A stretch of 10,674 bases of DNA from UBA7396 sp964404065 (GCA_964404065.1 CAYOIP010000037.1:1-10674); one strand, 5' to 3'. Shown: positions 1 through 8,465, counted from the first letter of the stretch. Program-made: numbers and translations. Notes: a model not told the origin generated them from the sequence alone.

Positions 1-2
1 CA

Positions 3-31
3 AGTTTAGTGTTTATTTATATCTTTGTCAA
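3..31 (-). promoter_or_regulatory. Promoter reading out of the left edge
   Basis: On the minus strand a perfect -35 TTGACA (26-31) is followed after 17 bp by TAAACT (3-8), a four-of-six match to the -10 consensus. It begins just after the stop codon of the PH-like gene and points left, so it should drive a gene lying outside the window. The assignment rests only on the consensus match and spacing. Confidence 0.5.
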
Positions 32-32
32 A

Positions 33-584
33 TTATTTTATTATTTTTTCCTCTTCTGGCACATCATCAACAACGTATCTTTTTTTTCTATCTTCTAAAA
101 CAGCTTTTCTTTGTGCTTTTAGTATATCAAGTATTTTAAATGGTGAAGGCATAAATCTAAAAACTCTTTCTTCTCTAGTGGAGGTCTCTATTATTATATC
201 TCAAAAAGACAATAAATTTGCAAAAAATCATCTAGAAAATGAATCAAGTTTTACTATTTTAAAAGCTTCAATCATTTCCACATCATTTCTCAAAATCAAA
301 GAAGAATTTACTATAAATATCTGATCTCAAACTATTATAAATAGATAATTAAAGTATTCTATTAATCACAAAACCAGCCTAATAAACGAATAATTTACTA
401 AAATTAACACTAAAGGAAGAAATATAAAATTTACTATATCAATTCATAAAGCTTCTTTGTATTTTAATCAAATATATAATAAAATTATTGCAAAAATAAG
501 TATAAAAATAAATTTTAACAAATATAAAAACAGTAAAATATAATGTTTTCTTATTATTGTATGTCAATCTTGAGAATAATACAT
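33..584 (-). CDS. Membrane protein with probable PH-like domain
   Basis: A 183-residue protein read with UGA as Gly. Two hydrophobic stretches lie at about residues 15-41 and 50-75. They are followed by a soluble segment (about 84-160) with a beta-rich pattern: DQIFIVNSSLILRN, a helix-like EAFKIVKL, then FGDIIIETSTREERVFRFMP, and a charged tail ending EEEKIIK. This order of two transmembrane helices then a short beta domain containing 'I...RRG.F..L.SFGDI.I.T' resembles the bacterial PH (YdbS-like) family, but the match is from memory of the pattern and the function is unknown. The start ATG is one base after the stop of the 74-residue membrane protein, so the two are probably translationally coupled and may form a complex. 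It is the last gene of a minus-strand folD-small protein-PH group. No Shine-Dalgarno sequence is visible. Confidence 0.85.
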
Positions 585-585
585 A

Positions 586-810
586 TTATAAAAATGGTAA
601 TATAATTAATATAGATAGAACAAATTGCATTATCATCAAAAGAAAAATAATTCTTTTTAATGAATTATAAGAAGTCATAAGTCATTCAACCTTTGTGTAT
701 TCTATATGTTTATCAGTTAAATATTTAAGTCTTTTTATAATAAATATATATAAAAGTAATAGGAAAAATATAAATCAAATTATAAATATAACTAGATACA
801 AAATATTCAT
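586..810 (-). CDS. Small two-helix membrane protein, unknown function
   Basis: A 74-residue protein (UGA = Gly at residues 12 and 43). An N-terminal hydrophobic segment (about 3-25) is followed by a basic and polar loop (KRLKYLTDKHIEYTKVEG) and a second hydrophobic segment (about 54-74) that runs to the C-terminus PFL. I do not recognise the family. It lies between folD (61 bp upstream) and the PH-like membrane protein (1 bp downstream). Its gene is too short, and interrupted by UGA codons, to be seen under the standard code. The two alternating hydrophobic and charged blocks, and the tight packing with the next gene, make a chance open frame unlikely. A partner or assembly role for the next protein is an inference only. 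Confidence 0.7.
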
Positions 811-871
811 AAATGTGTTAGTTATTAATATATTATTTCGATTATAAAAGTATTAACTAAATAAGCAAATT

Positions 872-1702
872 TTAATAATTCATTTTATGTGATGATAAAG
901 TATTTTGCATTAAACAAGCTACAGTTAAAGCTCAAACTCAACCAGGAACGGGAGTAATCATATTTCAATTTTTTAAAATATTTTCAAAATCGCAATCTCA
1001 ATAAATTTTATCATCAATAACTGTAAATCAAACATCAATAACAATAGTTTCTTTATTTATTTTATCTACTGTAAGAAACTTTGGGCTTCACATAGCAGTT
1101 ATGACTATGTCAGCATTTTTTGTAAAAAAAGTGATATCTTTCGTTTTAGAATTACAAACTGTCACAGTTGCGCCAAGATTTATAAGTAAATTTGCAATTG
1201 GCTTCCCAACTATATTACTTCTTCAAATTATTACAATATTTTTTCAAACTACATCTATTTTATAATATTTTAATAATTCTATCATTCCGGCTGGTGTGCA
1301 GGGAGCAAATCAACTTGAATCTCAAATAACTGTTTTTCATTGATTTTCTGGATGAAATCAATCCACATCTTTTTTTGGGTTTATAGAATTTATTACATTT
1401 TTTTCATTTATATGTTTTGGTAGTGGAAGTTGAACAATAAATCAACTTATATTTTCATCATTATTTAATTTATTTATAACTTCTAAAAGTTCTATTTCAG
1501 TTATATTTTCATCAAATTTAAAAAGTTCAAAATCTATTCATACATATTGAGCCCATTTTTGTTTTTGGTTTATATATCTTACACTTGAAGGATTATTTCA
1601 TACTAAAACAGCTCATAATTTTGGTTTTTTCTCTAGAAGAGTTATTTCATTTTTTAACTTTTCATAAATCTCTCAGGCAACTTGTTTTCAATCTAAAATC
1701 AT
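872..1702 (-). CDS. folD: Bifunctional methylenetetrahydrofolate dehydrogenase/cyclohydrolase
   Basis: FolD oxidises 5,10-methylene-THF to methenyl-THF with NAD(P) and hydrolyses that to 10-formyl-THF in the cytoplasm, supplying one-carbon units. The 276-residue length is typical. Family motifs in order: SSVRYINQKQK (catalytic Tyr43 and Lys47), QLPLPKHI (about 91-98), KKDVDGFHPENQG, FAPCTPAGM, the nucleotide-binding IGRSNIVGKP, and TPVPGGVGALTVACLMQNT near the C-terminus. Many motif glycines are UGA, including one in each of the DGFH, GRSN and PGGVG motifs, which is strong evidence for the code change. The ATG at 1702 begins the normal MILDGK-type N-terminus. The gene is divergent from the PEGA-type protein and shares a symmetric promoter region with it. 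It probably leads the minus-strand group that continues into two membrane protein genes, although the 61-bp gap leaves room for a separate promoter. Confidence 0.97.
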
Positions 1703-1721
1703 TTTTATAGGTTTAAAAAAT

Positions 1722-1759
1722 ATTTGCTTTATTATAGCAAAACATATAATAAAGCAAAT
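1722..1759. promoter_or_regulatory. Symmetric divergent promoter/operator dyad
   Basis: A perfect 15-bp inverted repeat, ATTTGCTTTATTATA (1722-1736) and its complement (1745-1759), flanks an 8-base spacer. Each arm contains a perfect TATAAT -10 box: 1745-1750 on plus, towards the PEGA-type gene (ATG at 1781), and 1731-1736 on minus, towards folD (start 1702). The distances to the two start codons are nearly equal (30 and 28 bases). The -35 of each promoter would fall inside the opposite arm (a weak TTTGCT), so the two promoters overlap and may compete. The dyad could alternatively be a regulator-binding site. Confidence 0.65.
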
Positions 1760-1780
1760 TTAGTTAATTTCTTTTAACTT

Positions 1781-2803
1781 ATGAGAAACAAGTTACTTTC
1801 ACTTTTGATTTTAGTTGTTACATTTTGAGCAATTTACGGATTTTATTATTACTTTTTTGTTTTAAACAAATGAAATCTAACTTTAAACTGAAATGTTGAA
1901 AATTATACAGTTTCATTATATAACAATGAGTTAAAGATAAATTTTTTAACAAATTGTAAAAATACAAAATGTGAATTAATTGATTTAGCTCCTTTTGATT
2001 ATGAAATTTCTATTTCAAAAGAGGGATATAAAACTTGGACTCAAAGTTTAAAAATACAACCAAAAACAACTAAAGAAATAAATTTTGATTTAAAAAAACA
2101 ACTTTTGATAAAAAAAATAAGTGAAGAGACCGGTCTTTCTTCAAGACCGGTCTCGGATATAGATAAATTCAGAGAAATAGCTTCTATACAAAAAGACTCT
2201 TATATGTTTTTTGATGAGGATAATTTGGGATTTTTTTATTTTCTAGAAAATAACGATAATACAATTACCTTGATAAATAAGCTAAATGGTAAAGAAAATA
2301 AAATTTATACATTTAAAAAAGCAGAAAAAGTAAATATTGATTTACAAAAAGTTTATGGAAGTGATAATGTGATTTTTATCTGAGTTTGAGATGAAAAATA
2401 TATTTATGATATTTTAAAAAATGATATTAGTGAAATATTTTTTCCACAAAAAGTAAATTATGTAAAAAGAAATTGAGATATTTATAGTTTTGCATGCGAT
2501 AAATGAACTTTTTTATATGATTCTACAAATAAAAAAATAGAATATTTTTATTTTTTTAAAGATTTTATTTTTTATGATGATTTTAATTATTTTTGAATAA
2601 TTTTTGATGATGAAAAGGAAAAAAAGAAAAATTATAATTTAGATAAACAGGATTGAAATCTGATAGTAAAATATAATTTCAAAACAAAATCTATAAAAGT
2701 TTTGGAAAAAACTGATATGAATATAATAAAAATTACAAAAGAAAATGATAAAGTTTATTTTTATGATGAGTTTGATAATAAATATTTAGTTGAGAATATA
2801 TAA
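1781..2803 (+). CDS. Membrane-anchored PEGA-like domain protein
   Basis: A 340-residue protein (UGA = Gly). The N-terminus RNKLLSLLILVVTFGAIYGFYYYFFVLN is a single transmembrane anchor (about 4-30) with no clear signal cleavage site. Residues about 33-105 (NLTLNGNVENYTVSLYNNE..., CELIDLAPFDYEISISKEGYKTWTQSLKI) match the PEGA pattern: a short beta domain with '.L.P..Y.I.I.K.GY..W...'. Cys63 and Cys68 lie in this domain. The remainder (about 130-340) is rich in Asp, Asn, Tyr and Lys, with repeated beta-strand-like stretches (VYGSDNVIFIG, IYDIL, KVYFYDEFDNKYLVENI), and I do not recognise it. A surface-exposed role is inferred. A 29-bp palindromic repeat lies in frame at residues 116-125, exactly between the PEGA-like part and the C-terminal part. 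The gene ends just before a palindrome cluster. Confidence 0.85.
2126..2154. repeat. AGACCGGTCT inverted-repeat pair inside a gene
   Basis: GAGACCGGTCTT (2126-2137), a 5-base loop, then the exact complement AAGACCGGTCTC (2143-2154). Each arm itself contains the perfect 10-bp palindrome AGACCGGTCT. The element is in frame in the PEGA-type gene and encodes ETGLSSRPVS-like linker residues. The same 12-bp arms recur at 8708-8719 and 8772-8783, so this is a dispersed family and not a chance stem. Its GC content is well above its surroundings. Confidence 0.85.
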
Positions 2804-2807
2804 AAAA

Positions 2808-2883
2808 TGTAGGGAACAAATATTTTTGTTCCAAATGTAGGGAATGATTGCATCATTCCGGAACGATTCAATCGTTCCCTACA
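2808..2883. repeat. Three-hairpin palindrome cluster (REP-like)
   Basis: Between the convergent PEGA-type and ruvA genes lie three adjacent perfect stems: GGAACAAA/TTTGTTCC (2813-2832), GGAATGAT/ATCATTCC (2841-2859) and GGAACGATT/AATCGTTCC (2860-2878). TGTAG precedes the first (2808-2812) and the second (2836-2840), and CTACA closes the third (2879-2883), so the whole array is bounded by complementary TGTAG and CTACA ends. It may also end transcription from both sides, although there is no clean U-run. Single relatives occur at 8858 and 10518. Confidence 0.8.
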
Positions 2884-2888
2884 AATAT

Positions 2889-3491
2889 TTATATATTCTT
2901 TATCACATAAGGAATAATTTTTTCAACACTATCATATCATTCGGGAAGAGAATTCAATATTTCTTCAACTTTTTTAGAATTGTATCACATCATAGTTAAA
3001 GTTGAAATAATTTCACTTCTCAAATCATTTTTGATTTGAACACTTAATTTTGTTTGTTTATTTGAAGTAATATTTTCTATTTCAAAGTTTTTTATGATTT
3101 CTTTATCACACAGTTCTAAAACTATTTTTTCAGCCATTTTTTTTCAAACTCATTTTACACTTTCAATAGTTTTTTTATCATCTTCAAGTATTGCTTTTTT
3201 TAGCCTTGCACTTCAAAGTGAAAGTATATTTTGAGCTACTCTTCATCAAACTCAGGAAATTTTTATAAGCTCTTTAAATAAAACTCTATCTTCAAAATTT
3301 AAAAATCAAAAAAGACTTTGTCCATTTTCTGAGATATTATGATAAATATAAAGCTCAATTTCGTTTTTATCATAAATATTAGCATATACTAGTTCATTTA
3401 TAATTATTTCATATCAAACTCAACTTTCAGTTAAAATGATAACTGAGTTTAATTCTATGTTTTTAATTTGTCATTTTATATAAGAAAGCAT
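2889..3491 (-). CDS. ruvA: Holliday junction branch migration protein RuvA
   Basis: RuvA binds four-way DNA junctions as a tetramer and loads the RuvB helicase for branch migration in recombinational repair. The 200-residue length is typical. The N-terminal OB-fold begins MLSYIKGQIKNIE and contains ESGVGYEI (about 22-30). FGFLNFEDRVLFKELIKISGVGGRVAQNILS (about 61-91) carries the first helix-hairpin-helix and VKGVGKKMAEKIVLEL (112-127) the second. A C-terminal domain III (about 150-200) ends LPEGYDSVEKIIPYVIKNI and has the expected three-helix, RuvB-contacting character. The hairpin glycines are largely UGA. ruvB and ruvC are not in the window. The gene is divergent from secA, with its own promoter candidate at 3519-3546, and no Shine-Dalgarno sequence is seen. 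Confidence 0.95.
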
Positions 3492-3518
3492 AGCTAAAAG
3501 TTAAATATTATTTCTTAA

Positions 3519-3546
3519 ATAATAGTAAAAATTAACTAAAAATCAA
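3519..3546 (-). promoter_or_regulatory. Candidate ruvA promoter
   Basis: On the minus strand, TTGATT (3541-3546) and TATTAT (3519-3524) are separated by 16 bp, and the -10 lies 27 bases upstream of the ruvA ATG. The match is reasonable in both boxes, but the region is AT-rich enough that chance matches occur. Confidence 0.45.
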
Positions 3547-3572
3547 AAAGTTTGTTTTTTTTAATATTTTCA

Positions 3573-3578
3573 TATAAT
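3573..3578 (+). promoter_or_regulatory. Candidate secA -10 box
   Basis: A perfect TATAAT lies 27 bases upstream of the secA ATG. The -35 region is T-rich with only a weak match (TTGTTT, 3552-3557, 15-bp spacing). It is the best plus-strand promoter candidate in the divergent ruvA-secA gap. Confidence 0.4.
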
Positions 3579-3605
3579 GCTTTGGTATTAATTTTTAACT
3601 TTAAA

Positions 3606-6191
3606 ATGATGATTGATAATATAATTAAAGCGATTTTTGGAGACCCAGATAAAAAGAAAATAAAAAATTACCAAAAAATAGTTGAGCTTATCAGACAAAA
3701 AGAAGAAGAATTTGTAAATTTTTCTCTTGTTGATGTTCAAAACAAAACTCTAGAATTTAAAAAAATGTTTGAATGACTTGATTTCAAAAACGCAGAAGAT
3801 TCTAAAAAAATTAAAAATATTTTAAAAGAAATTTTGCCAGAAGTTTTTGCAAATCATAAAACAGCTTGTAAATTATTAAACTGAAAAGAATTTGAACTTC
3901 CTTCTTGAAAAAAGATGTTATGGAATATGGTTCCTTATGATGTTCAACTAATTGGTTGAATGGCTATTCATGATGCTCAAATTGCTGAAATGAAAACCTG
4001 AGAATGAAAAACTCTTGTTGCTACTCTTCCAGCTTATTTAAACGCTTTAAGTTGAAATCCAGTTCATATCGTAACTGTAAATGATTATTTAGCACGCAGA
4101 GACTCAGAAGAAATGTGAGTTTTATATAAAGCTCTATGATTAACAGTTTGAGTAATAACTCATAATCAAGCAAATAAGCAAAAGTTTGATAATTACCACT
4201 GTGATATAGTTTATGCAACCAACAACGAAATGTGATTTGATTATTTGAGAGATAATATGGTTGTTAGAAATTCGGATAAAGTTATGAGCAAACCATTTTT
4301 TGCAATTATAGATGAAGTTGATTCTATTTTGATTGATGAAGCTAGAACCCCATTAATTATTTCTATGCCTGATAATGAGCCAACAAGCAAATATATGCAA
4401 TTTGCATTAATTGCAAAAGAACTCGTTTCAGGACAAGATTATAAAATTGATGAAAAACAAAAAACAGCCACTTTAACAGAAGATGGAATTACAAAAATAG
4501 AAAAAATTCTAAAAGTTGAAAATATTTATATTTCAGATCATTATAATGATTTACATCATATAGAAAATGCTCTTAAAGCTCAAGCAGTTTATAAAAAGGA
4601 TAAAGATTACTTAGTAGCTCAGGATTGAGAAGTTCTGATAATTGATGAACATACTTGAAGAGTTTTATCAGGAAGAAGATATTCTGAATGACTTCACCAA
4701 GCTATTGAAGCTAAAGAATGAGTTGAAATTAAAAGAGAGAGTAAAACTCTTGCTTCAATTACATTTCAAAATTATTTTAGAATGTATTGGAAATTGGCTT
4801 GAATGACTTGAACAGCTAAAACTGAAGAAGAAGAATTTTATAAAGTTTATGCACTTGAAACTCTTGTAATTCCTACAAATAAACCAGTTATCAGAGATGA
4901 TAGAGCTGATTTACTTTTCAAAAATGAAAAGTGAAAATTTGATTATACAATTAAATTAATCAAAGAGCTTCATGAAAAATGACAACCAATTTTAGTTTGA
5001 ACTATTTCTGTTGAAAAATCAGAATATTTATCTGATAGATTAAAATCTGAAAAAATTCCTCATAATGTTCTAAATGCAAAACAACATGAAAGAGAAGCTG
5101 AAATAGTAGCTTTAGCTGGTCAAAAATGAGCTGTAACTATCGCTACAAATATGGCTTGAAGATGAACTGATATCAAACTTTGAGAGTGAGTTACAGAACT
5201 TGGATGACTAGTAATACTTTGAACTGAAAAACATGAAACAAGAAGAATTGATAATCAATTAAGATGAAGAGCTTGAAGACAATGAGATCCTTGAATGACA
5301 CAATTTTTGATTTCTCCAAACGATGAAATTATGAGAATATTTGGTTGAGATAAACTTTTTGGAGTTTTTAATTCTCCAATGTTTGCAACACTTCCAGATG
5401 ATGAACCTTTAGCGCAAAGTTCTATGCTGACTTCAAGAGTAACTTCAGTTCAAAAACAGGTTGAATGATACCATTTTGATTCTAGAAAACATGTTTTAGA
5501 ATATGATGATGTTATGAATAAACATAGAGAAATAATTTACTCTAAAAGAAATAAAATTTTGGATAGTGAAAATATTGATTTAGATGTTCAAAATATGGTT
5601 AGGTCTCAAATTGAAAAATTTGTGGATTCACTAACTAGTAAAAATATTTCAAATGATGAAATTATCTCAAAAGTAAATGAATTTTTATGAGTTGAGCTTT
5701 TAGTGAATTTAGAAGTAGAAGAAAAAAATGCTATTTGAGAATTTGTAGCTGCTAAGACAATTGAAGAAATAGATAAAATTAAATCAAATTTTAAAAAGGA
5801 AGAAGATTTTTATGAGATGGAAAGAAGAATAGTACTGCAATCAATAGATGAACTTTGGATGAGACATATTGATGCTATGAGTAAGTTAAGAGAAGCTGTT
5901 GCTTTTGAATGATATGCCCAAAGAAATCCTTTAATAGTTTATAAAGAAAAAGCTTTTTATAAATTTGAAGAATTAATTTCAGAAATAGAATACAAAACTA
6001 CAAAAGCAATTTTCTCAGTTAAAGCCGATATAGAAGTAAAACAAATGGAATTAAACGAGAAAAATTTCATAGTGACAACTGACGAGGAAAGTTTAAATAT
6101 TTCACAAAAAACTTCATGATGAAATCCGCTTTTTGTAAATCCAGGAAATGGTTGAAGTAATTGATGAGGAAAAACTAAAATTAGAGTTTAA
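3606..6191 (+). CDS. secA: Preprotein translocase ATPase SecA
   Basis: SecA is the ATPase motor that drives unfolded preproteins through SecYEG. The 861-residue protein starts MMIDNIIKAIFGDPDKKKIKNYQK, the normal SecA N-terminus; the second ATG (3609) is an equally possible start. Motifs: GGMAIHDAQIAEMKTGEGKT with Walker A at residues 132-136 (two of its glycines are UGA, 3999-4001 and 4005-4007), VTVNDYLARRD, Walker B IIDEVDSILIDEARTPLI (DEVD at 236-239), the preprotein cross-linking region after that, MAGRGTDIKLG, and the helicase motif QLRGRAGRQGDPG. The scaffold helix has SIDELWMRHIDAMSKLREAV. The C-terminus ends in a Gly/Asn-rich tail (GNGGSNGGGKTKIRV) and lacks the Cys-rich zinc-binding motif seen in many SecA proteins. 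The YbaK-like gene follows after 10 bp, so the two are probably co-transcribed. Confidence 0.98.
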
Positions 6192-6201
6192 TTTTTTTAT
6201 T

Positions 6202-6711
6202 ATGACTCAGTACGAAAACATCAAACAAATCTTAAATGATTTGCAAATAAATTATGATGAAATCACTCACGAAGCAACTACAAGTTGTGAACATTCAGCT
6301 GAATTGAGAGAAGCATCATGACTTTCTTGAGTAGGAAGTAAAAATATAGTTTTTCATGCAAAAGGGAAATTTTATTTAGTGACAACTCTTTGAATAAAAG
6401 ATATAAAAGCAAGAAAATTTAAGTGAGAATTTTGAACTAAAGATATCAGATTTGCTTCACAAGATGAGATAAATTCACTTTGACTTTGAACTATATTAAG
6501 TATTGCACCTTTTTGATTTGAAAATAGTGAAATACCAGTTTATGTTGATAGTGAAATCTTTGAAAATGAGTATTTTATTTTCAATCCAAGTGATCCTTGT
6601 AAAAGTATTAGACTAAAAACTACAGATCTAAGAAAAGTTTATGAAAGCTTAAAAAATGAAGTAAAAATATTTAAAATAAGTGAAGAAAGCATTGAGTTTT
6701 TAGAAATATAA
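6202..6711 (+). CDS. YbaK/ProX-family tRNA deacylase (editing domain)
   Basis: A 169-residue single-domain protein of the YbaK/prolyl-tRNA editing superfamily, which hydrolyses mischarged tRNAs in trans. Visible family features: EATTSCEHSAELREASGLSGVGSKNIVFHAKGKFYLVTT (about 25-63), with the conserved lysine (Lys47) in GVGSKN; KARKFKGEFGTKDIRFASQDEI; LGLGTILSIAPFGF, matching the 'LG...GSV.PFGL' loop; and a strand-rich end with IFENEYFIFNPSDPCKSIRL. The N-terminal 'YDEITHEAT' with 'CEHS' fits the ProX/PrdX-type subgroup more than YbaK proper, but I cannot fix the substrate (Ala-tRNAPro, Cys-tRNAPro or other). It lies 10 bp after secA with no promoter between, and is followed at once by a strong terminator, so it ends that operon. 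Confidence 0.85.
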
Positions 6712-6744
6712 AAAATGCTCCGCAAATTTTGCGGAGCATTTTTT
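6710..6744. terminator. Bidirectional intrinsic terminator
   Basis: A perfect 17-bp stem, AAAAAATGCTCCGCAAA with its complement and a one-base centre, overlaps the UAA of the YbaK-like gene. It has a GC-rich core (GCTCCGC) with A and T runs on both sides, so it can stop plus-strand transcription from secA and minus-strand transcription from tig (stop at 6778). Confidence 0.92.
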
Positions 6745-6777
6745 GAGTGAAAAAGATAATTTTTAAAACTTTTTATT

Positions 6778-8073
6778 TTATTCAAAAAAACTATCAATTA
6801 ATTTTTTATAAGTTACTCTTTGTTTTAATTCTTCATAATATCTAGTTCAAGGAACATAAAGTTCTTTTAATCTTTTTAAAACATCTTGAGATTCAAATCT
6901 AGAAAGAATTTTATCAATTTCTTTATTCAATTCTTCATCTGTAACTTCAACTTTTTCTAATTCTCATAATTTGTGTAATATAAGTTCAGCTTGAAGTCTC
7001 TTTGTAGCAATTGGTTTAACATTTTTTTCTATATAATCTTCTTCACTAAGTCATAATGAAGAAATGTAATCATGAACTTTTGCTCAAGACTGAGTAATAT
7101 TTTCTTTTATTTCATCATAAACTCTAGAAACTTGATTTTTTAATAAACTATCACCAAAATCAACTTTTGTGATTTTTAGAAGTTCATCAATTAATTTATT
7201 TTCATCTTCAAGTCTAGCATTTGTTTCTTTTGTTTCAATTAATTCTTCTTTTATCAATGCTTTAAATCATGCTAAGTCTAAATCTTTTCATCTTAAACCT
7301 TTTATGAACTCAGGCGTAAATTCTGGAACTACTGCAACTTCAATTTTTAAAATTTCAACTTCAAATTTAGTTTTCTTACCTTTAAAGTCTTCATTATGAT
7401 AATCTTTAGGGAAAGTTATATCAAGTTCAACTTTATCTCAAACTTTTTTTCCAACAAGTCATTCTTCAAATCATGGAACTAAAATATTACTTCATAAAAC
7501 TAAAGGATAATTTTCCATATTAGTATTCTCAAGTTTATTTCATTTTGTGTCAAATCATTGAGTGTTTATGTAAGCTTTATCTCACATTTTAGTTGTGTAA
7601 TCTTTTTTAGCTTCTTCAAAACGAGTAAATCTTTTTTGGATTTCGCTTAAAGTTTGTTCTACTTCAGAGTCTTTTACTTCAATTTTTGTTTTTGGAAGTT
7701 TAACTTTTTTATATTTCACGTCAATTTCTATTTCTGGAAATACTTCAACATGCATTACAACTATTAAAGGATCTTGAGATTTTATTTCGTGAATTTCTCC
7801 TTGTGAAATAGGTAAGATATTATTTTGTCTAAGAGCTTCTGAATAAATTTTATTTAAAGCTTCATCTATCATAAGAGTAGAAATTCTATCTTCTCAATAA
7901 TTTTTTACTATCACTTCTTCAGGAATTAAAGATCATTTTCTAAATCATTTAATGTCTGCATTTTTTCTCAAATTTTCTAAAACTTTTTTTCTATATTTTG
8001 CAATATTTTCTTTGCTTTCTTCAATAGTTAGTTCTATAATTGATTTTCCTAATTTTTTTACGCTAGATTTCAT
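6778..8073 (-). CDS. tig: Trigger factor, ribosome-associated chaperone/PPIase
   Basis: Trigger factor binds the ribosome exit tunnel, shields nascent chains and carries a peptidyl-prolyl isomerase domain. The 431-residue length is typical. The N-terminal ribosome-binding domain contains the signature GFRKGSLIP (43-51). The FKBP-like domain covers about 155-250 and includes GDKAYINTQGFDTKG, PLVLGSNILVPGFEEGLVGKKVGD and LDITFPKDYHNEDFKGKKTKFEVEILKI. The helical C-terminal chaperone domain runs to RVTYKKLIDSFFE and includes LLKNQVSRVYDEI and AELILHKLGELEKVEVTDEELN. UGA encodes glycines throughout, including the first Gly of the GFRKG signature. The ATG at 8073 gives MKSSVKKLGKSIIEL, a usual trigger factor start. 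Its neighbours are convergent, and a promoter candidate lies at 8107-8134. Confidence 0.97.
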
Positions 8074-8106
8074 AAATATTTAATTAAAATAAAATAAAGT
8101 GTGAGG

Positions 8107-8134
8107 ATTATATATAAAAATTAAAATTTTACAA
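8107..8134 (-). promoter_or_regulatory. Candidate tig promoter
   Basis: On the minus strand TTGTAA (8129-8134) and a perfect TATAAT (8107-8112) are 16 bp apart, with the -10 box 33 bases upstream of the tig ATG. It starts right after the poly-U tract of the putative RNA terminator, which suggests that tig has its own transcription start. Confidence 0.5.
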
Positions 8135-8200
8135 AAAAAAAATGCTCCATACATTTTATTCCCTTTGCGATTTGAATATTGGAATAGTATAGAGCTTTTT
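8131..8200 (-). terminator. Terminator of putative minus-strand RNA
   Basis: On the minus strand GCTC-TATAC-TATTCC pairs with GGGAATA-GTAT-GGAGC (8144-8195, with small bulges) and is followed by about ten U residues (8131-8142). The plus side also carries a T-run (8196-8205), so it may work in both directions. It separates the RNA candidate from the tig promoter. Confidence 0.75.
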
Positions 8201-8391
8201 GTTTTTAGTGTAATACTTACCTTTCCTAGATTTTTAACAAGGATATTCGGGGTCCTTGCTCCAAACGTGTAGCTTTATCAGTTGAATGATAATCTACAAA
8301 TTGAAGAATTTTTATTATACTTTTTAATTATTTTTATTTTTGTTTTACGAGTTTATTTTTCGGTACCTTTTATACCATCAATAAGTATTAC
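8131..8391 (-). ncRNA. Putative structured non-coding RNA, unclassified
   Basis: A promoter at 8398-8426 predicts a start near 8391. The first ten bases of that transcript (8382-8391) are perfectly complementary to 8210-8219, just before the terminator hairpin, so the 5' end would close a domain of about 180 nt. Inside are hairpin TGTAG-A-TTATCA/TGATAA-AG-CTACA (8268-8298), hairpin CAAGGA/TCCTTG with loop CCCCGAATA (8238-8258) and a small GGTA/TACC hairpin (about 8361-8375). No open frame of note runs through it on either strand. The size of about 260 nt and the end-to-end pairing would suit a housekeeping RNA, but I see no RNase P, SRP or tmRNA hallmark sequence and do not assign a family. 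Confidence 0.55.
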
Positions 8392-8397
8392 GAGTAT

Positions 8398-8426
8398 ATT
8401 AAACCATAGATTTTATATTTTGTCAA
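8398..8426 (-). promoter_or_regulatory. Promoter of putative minus-strand RNA
   Basis: A perfect -35 TTGACA (8421-8426) and -10 TTTAAT (8398-8403), 17 bp apart on the minus strand. No start codon with a useful frame follows, but a paired RNA domain does. Confidence 0.6.
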
Positions 8427-8465
8427 ATATTTTGATATAAAAAAATAAGATTTCTAAACATTTTT

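Noticed and set aside
25..324. Open plus-strand frame of about 99 codons at the left end
   Set aside because: It is the antisense shadow of the PH-like membrane protein gene, which reads well on the minus strand with UGA as Gly.
3552..3605. Upstream TTG start extending SecA
   Set aside because: The extra hydrophobic residues are not part of the SecA N-terminus, and the stretch overlaps the probable -10 box; ATG at 3606 or 3609 gives the usual start.
4021..4218. Minus-strand open frame inside secA
   Set aside because: It lies antisense to the SecA DYLARRD region, where the plus-strand reading is unmistakable.
3606..6191. secA as a frameshifted or decayed pseudogene because of many in-frame UGA codons
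   Set aside because: All the UGA codons I compared with conserved SecA motifs fall at expected glycines, and the frame is otherwise intact from end to end.
7169..7399. Ser-rich open plus-strand frame inside tig
   Set aside because: It is an antisense shadow of the trigger factor gene, with no motif of its own.
8238..8298. A tRNA gene, suggested by a plus-strand arm GGATATTCGGGGTCC
   Set aside because: The loop does not fit the T-loop consensus, no acceptor or anticodon arms can be drawn around it, and the minus-strand RNA model explains the stems better.
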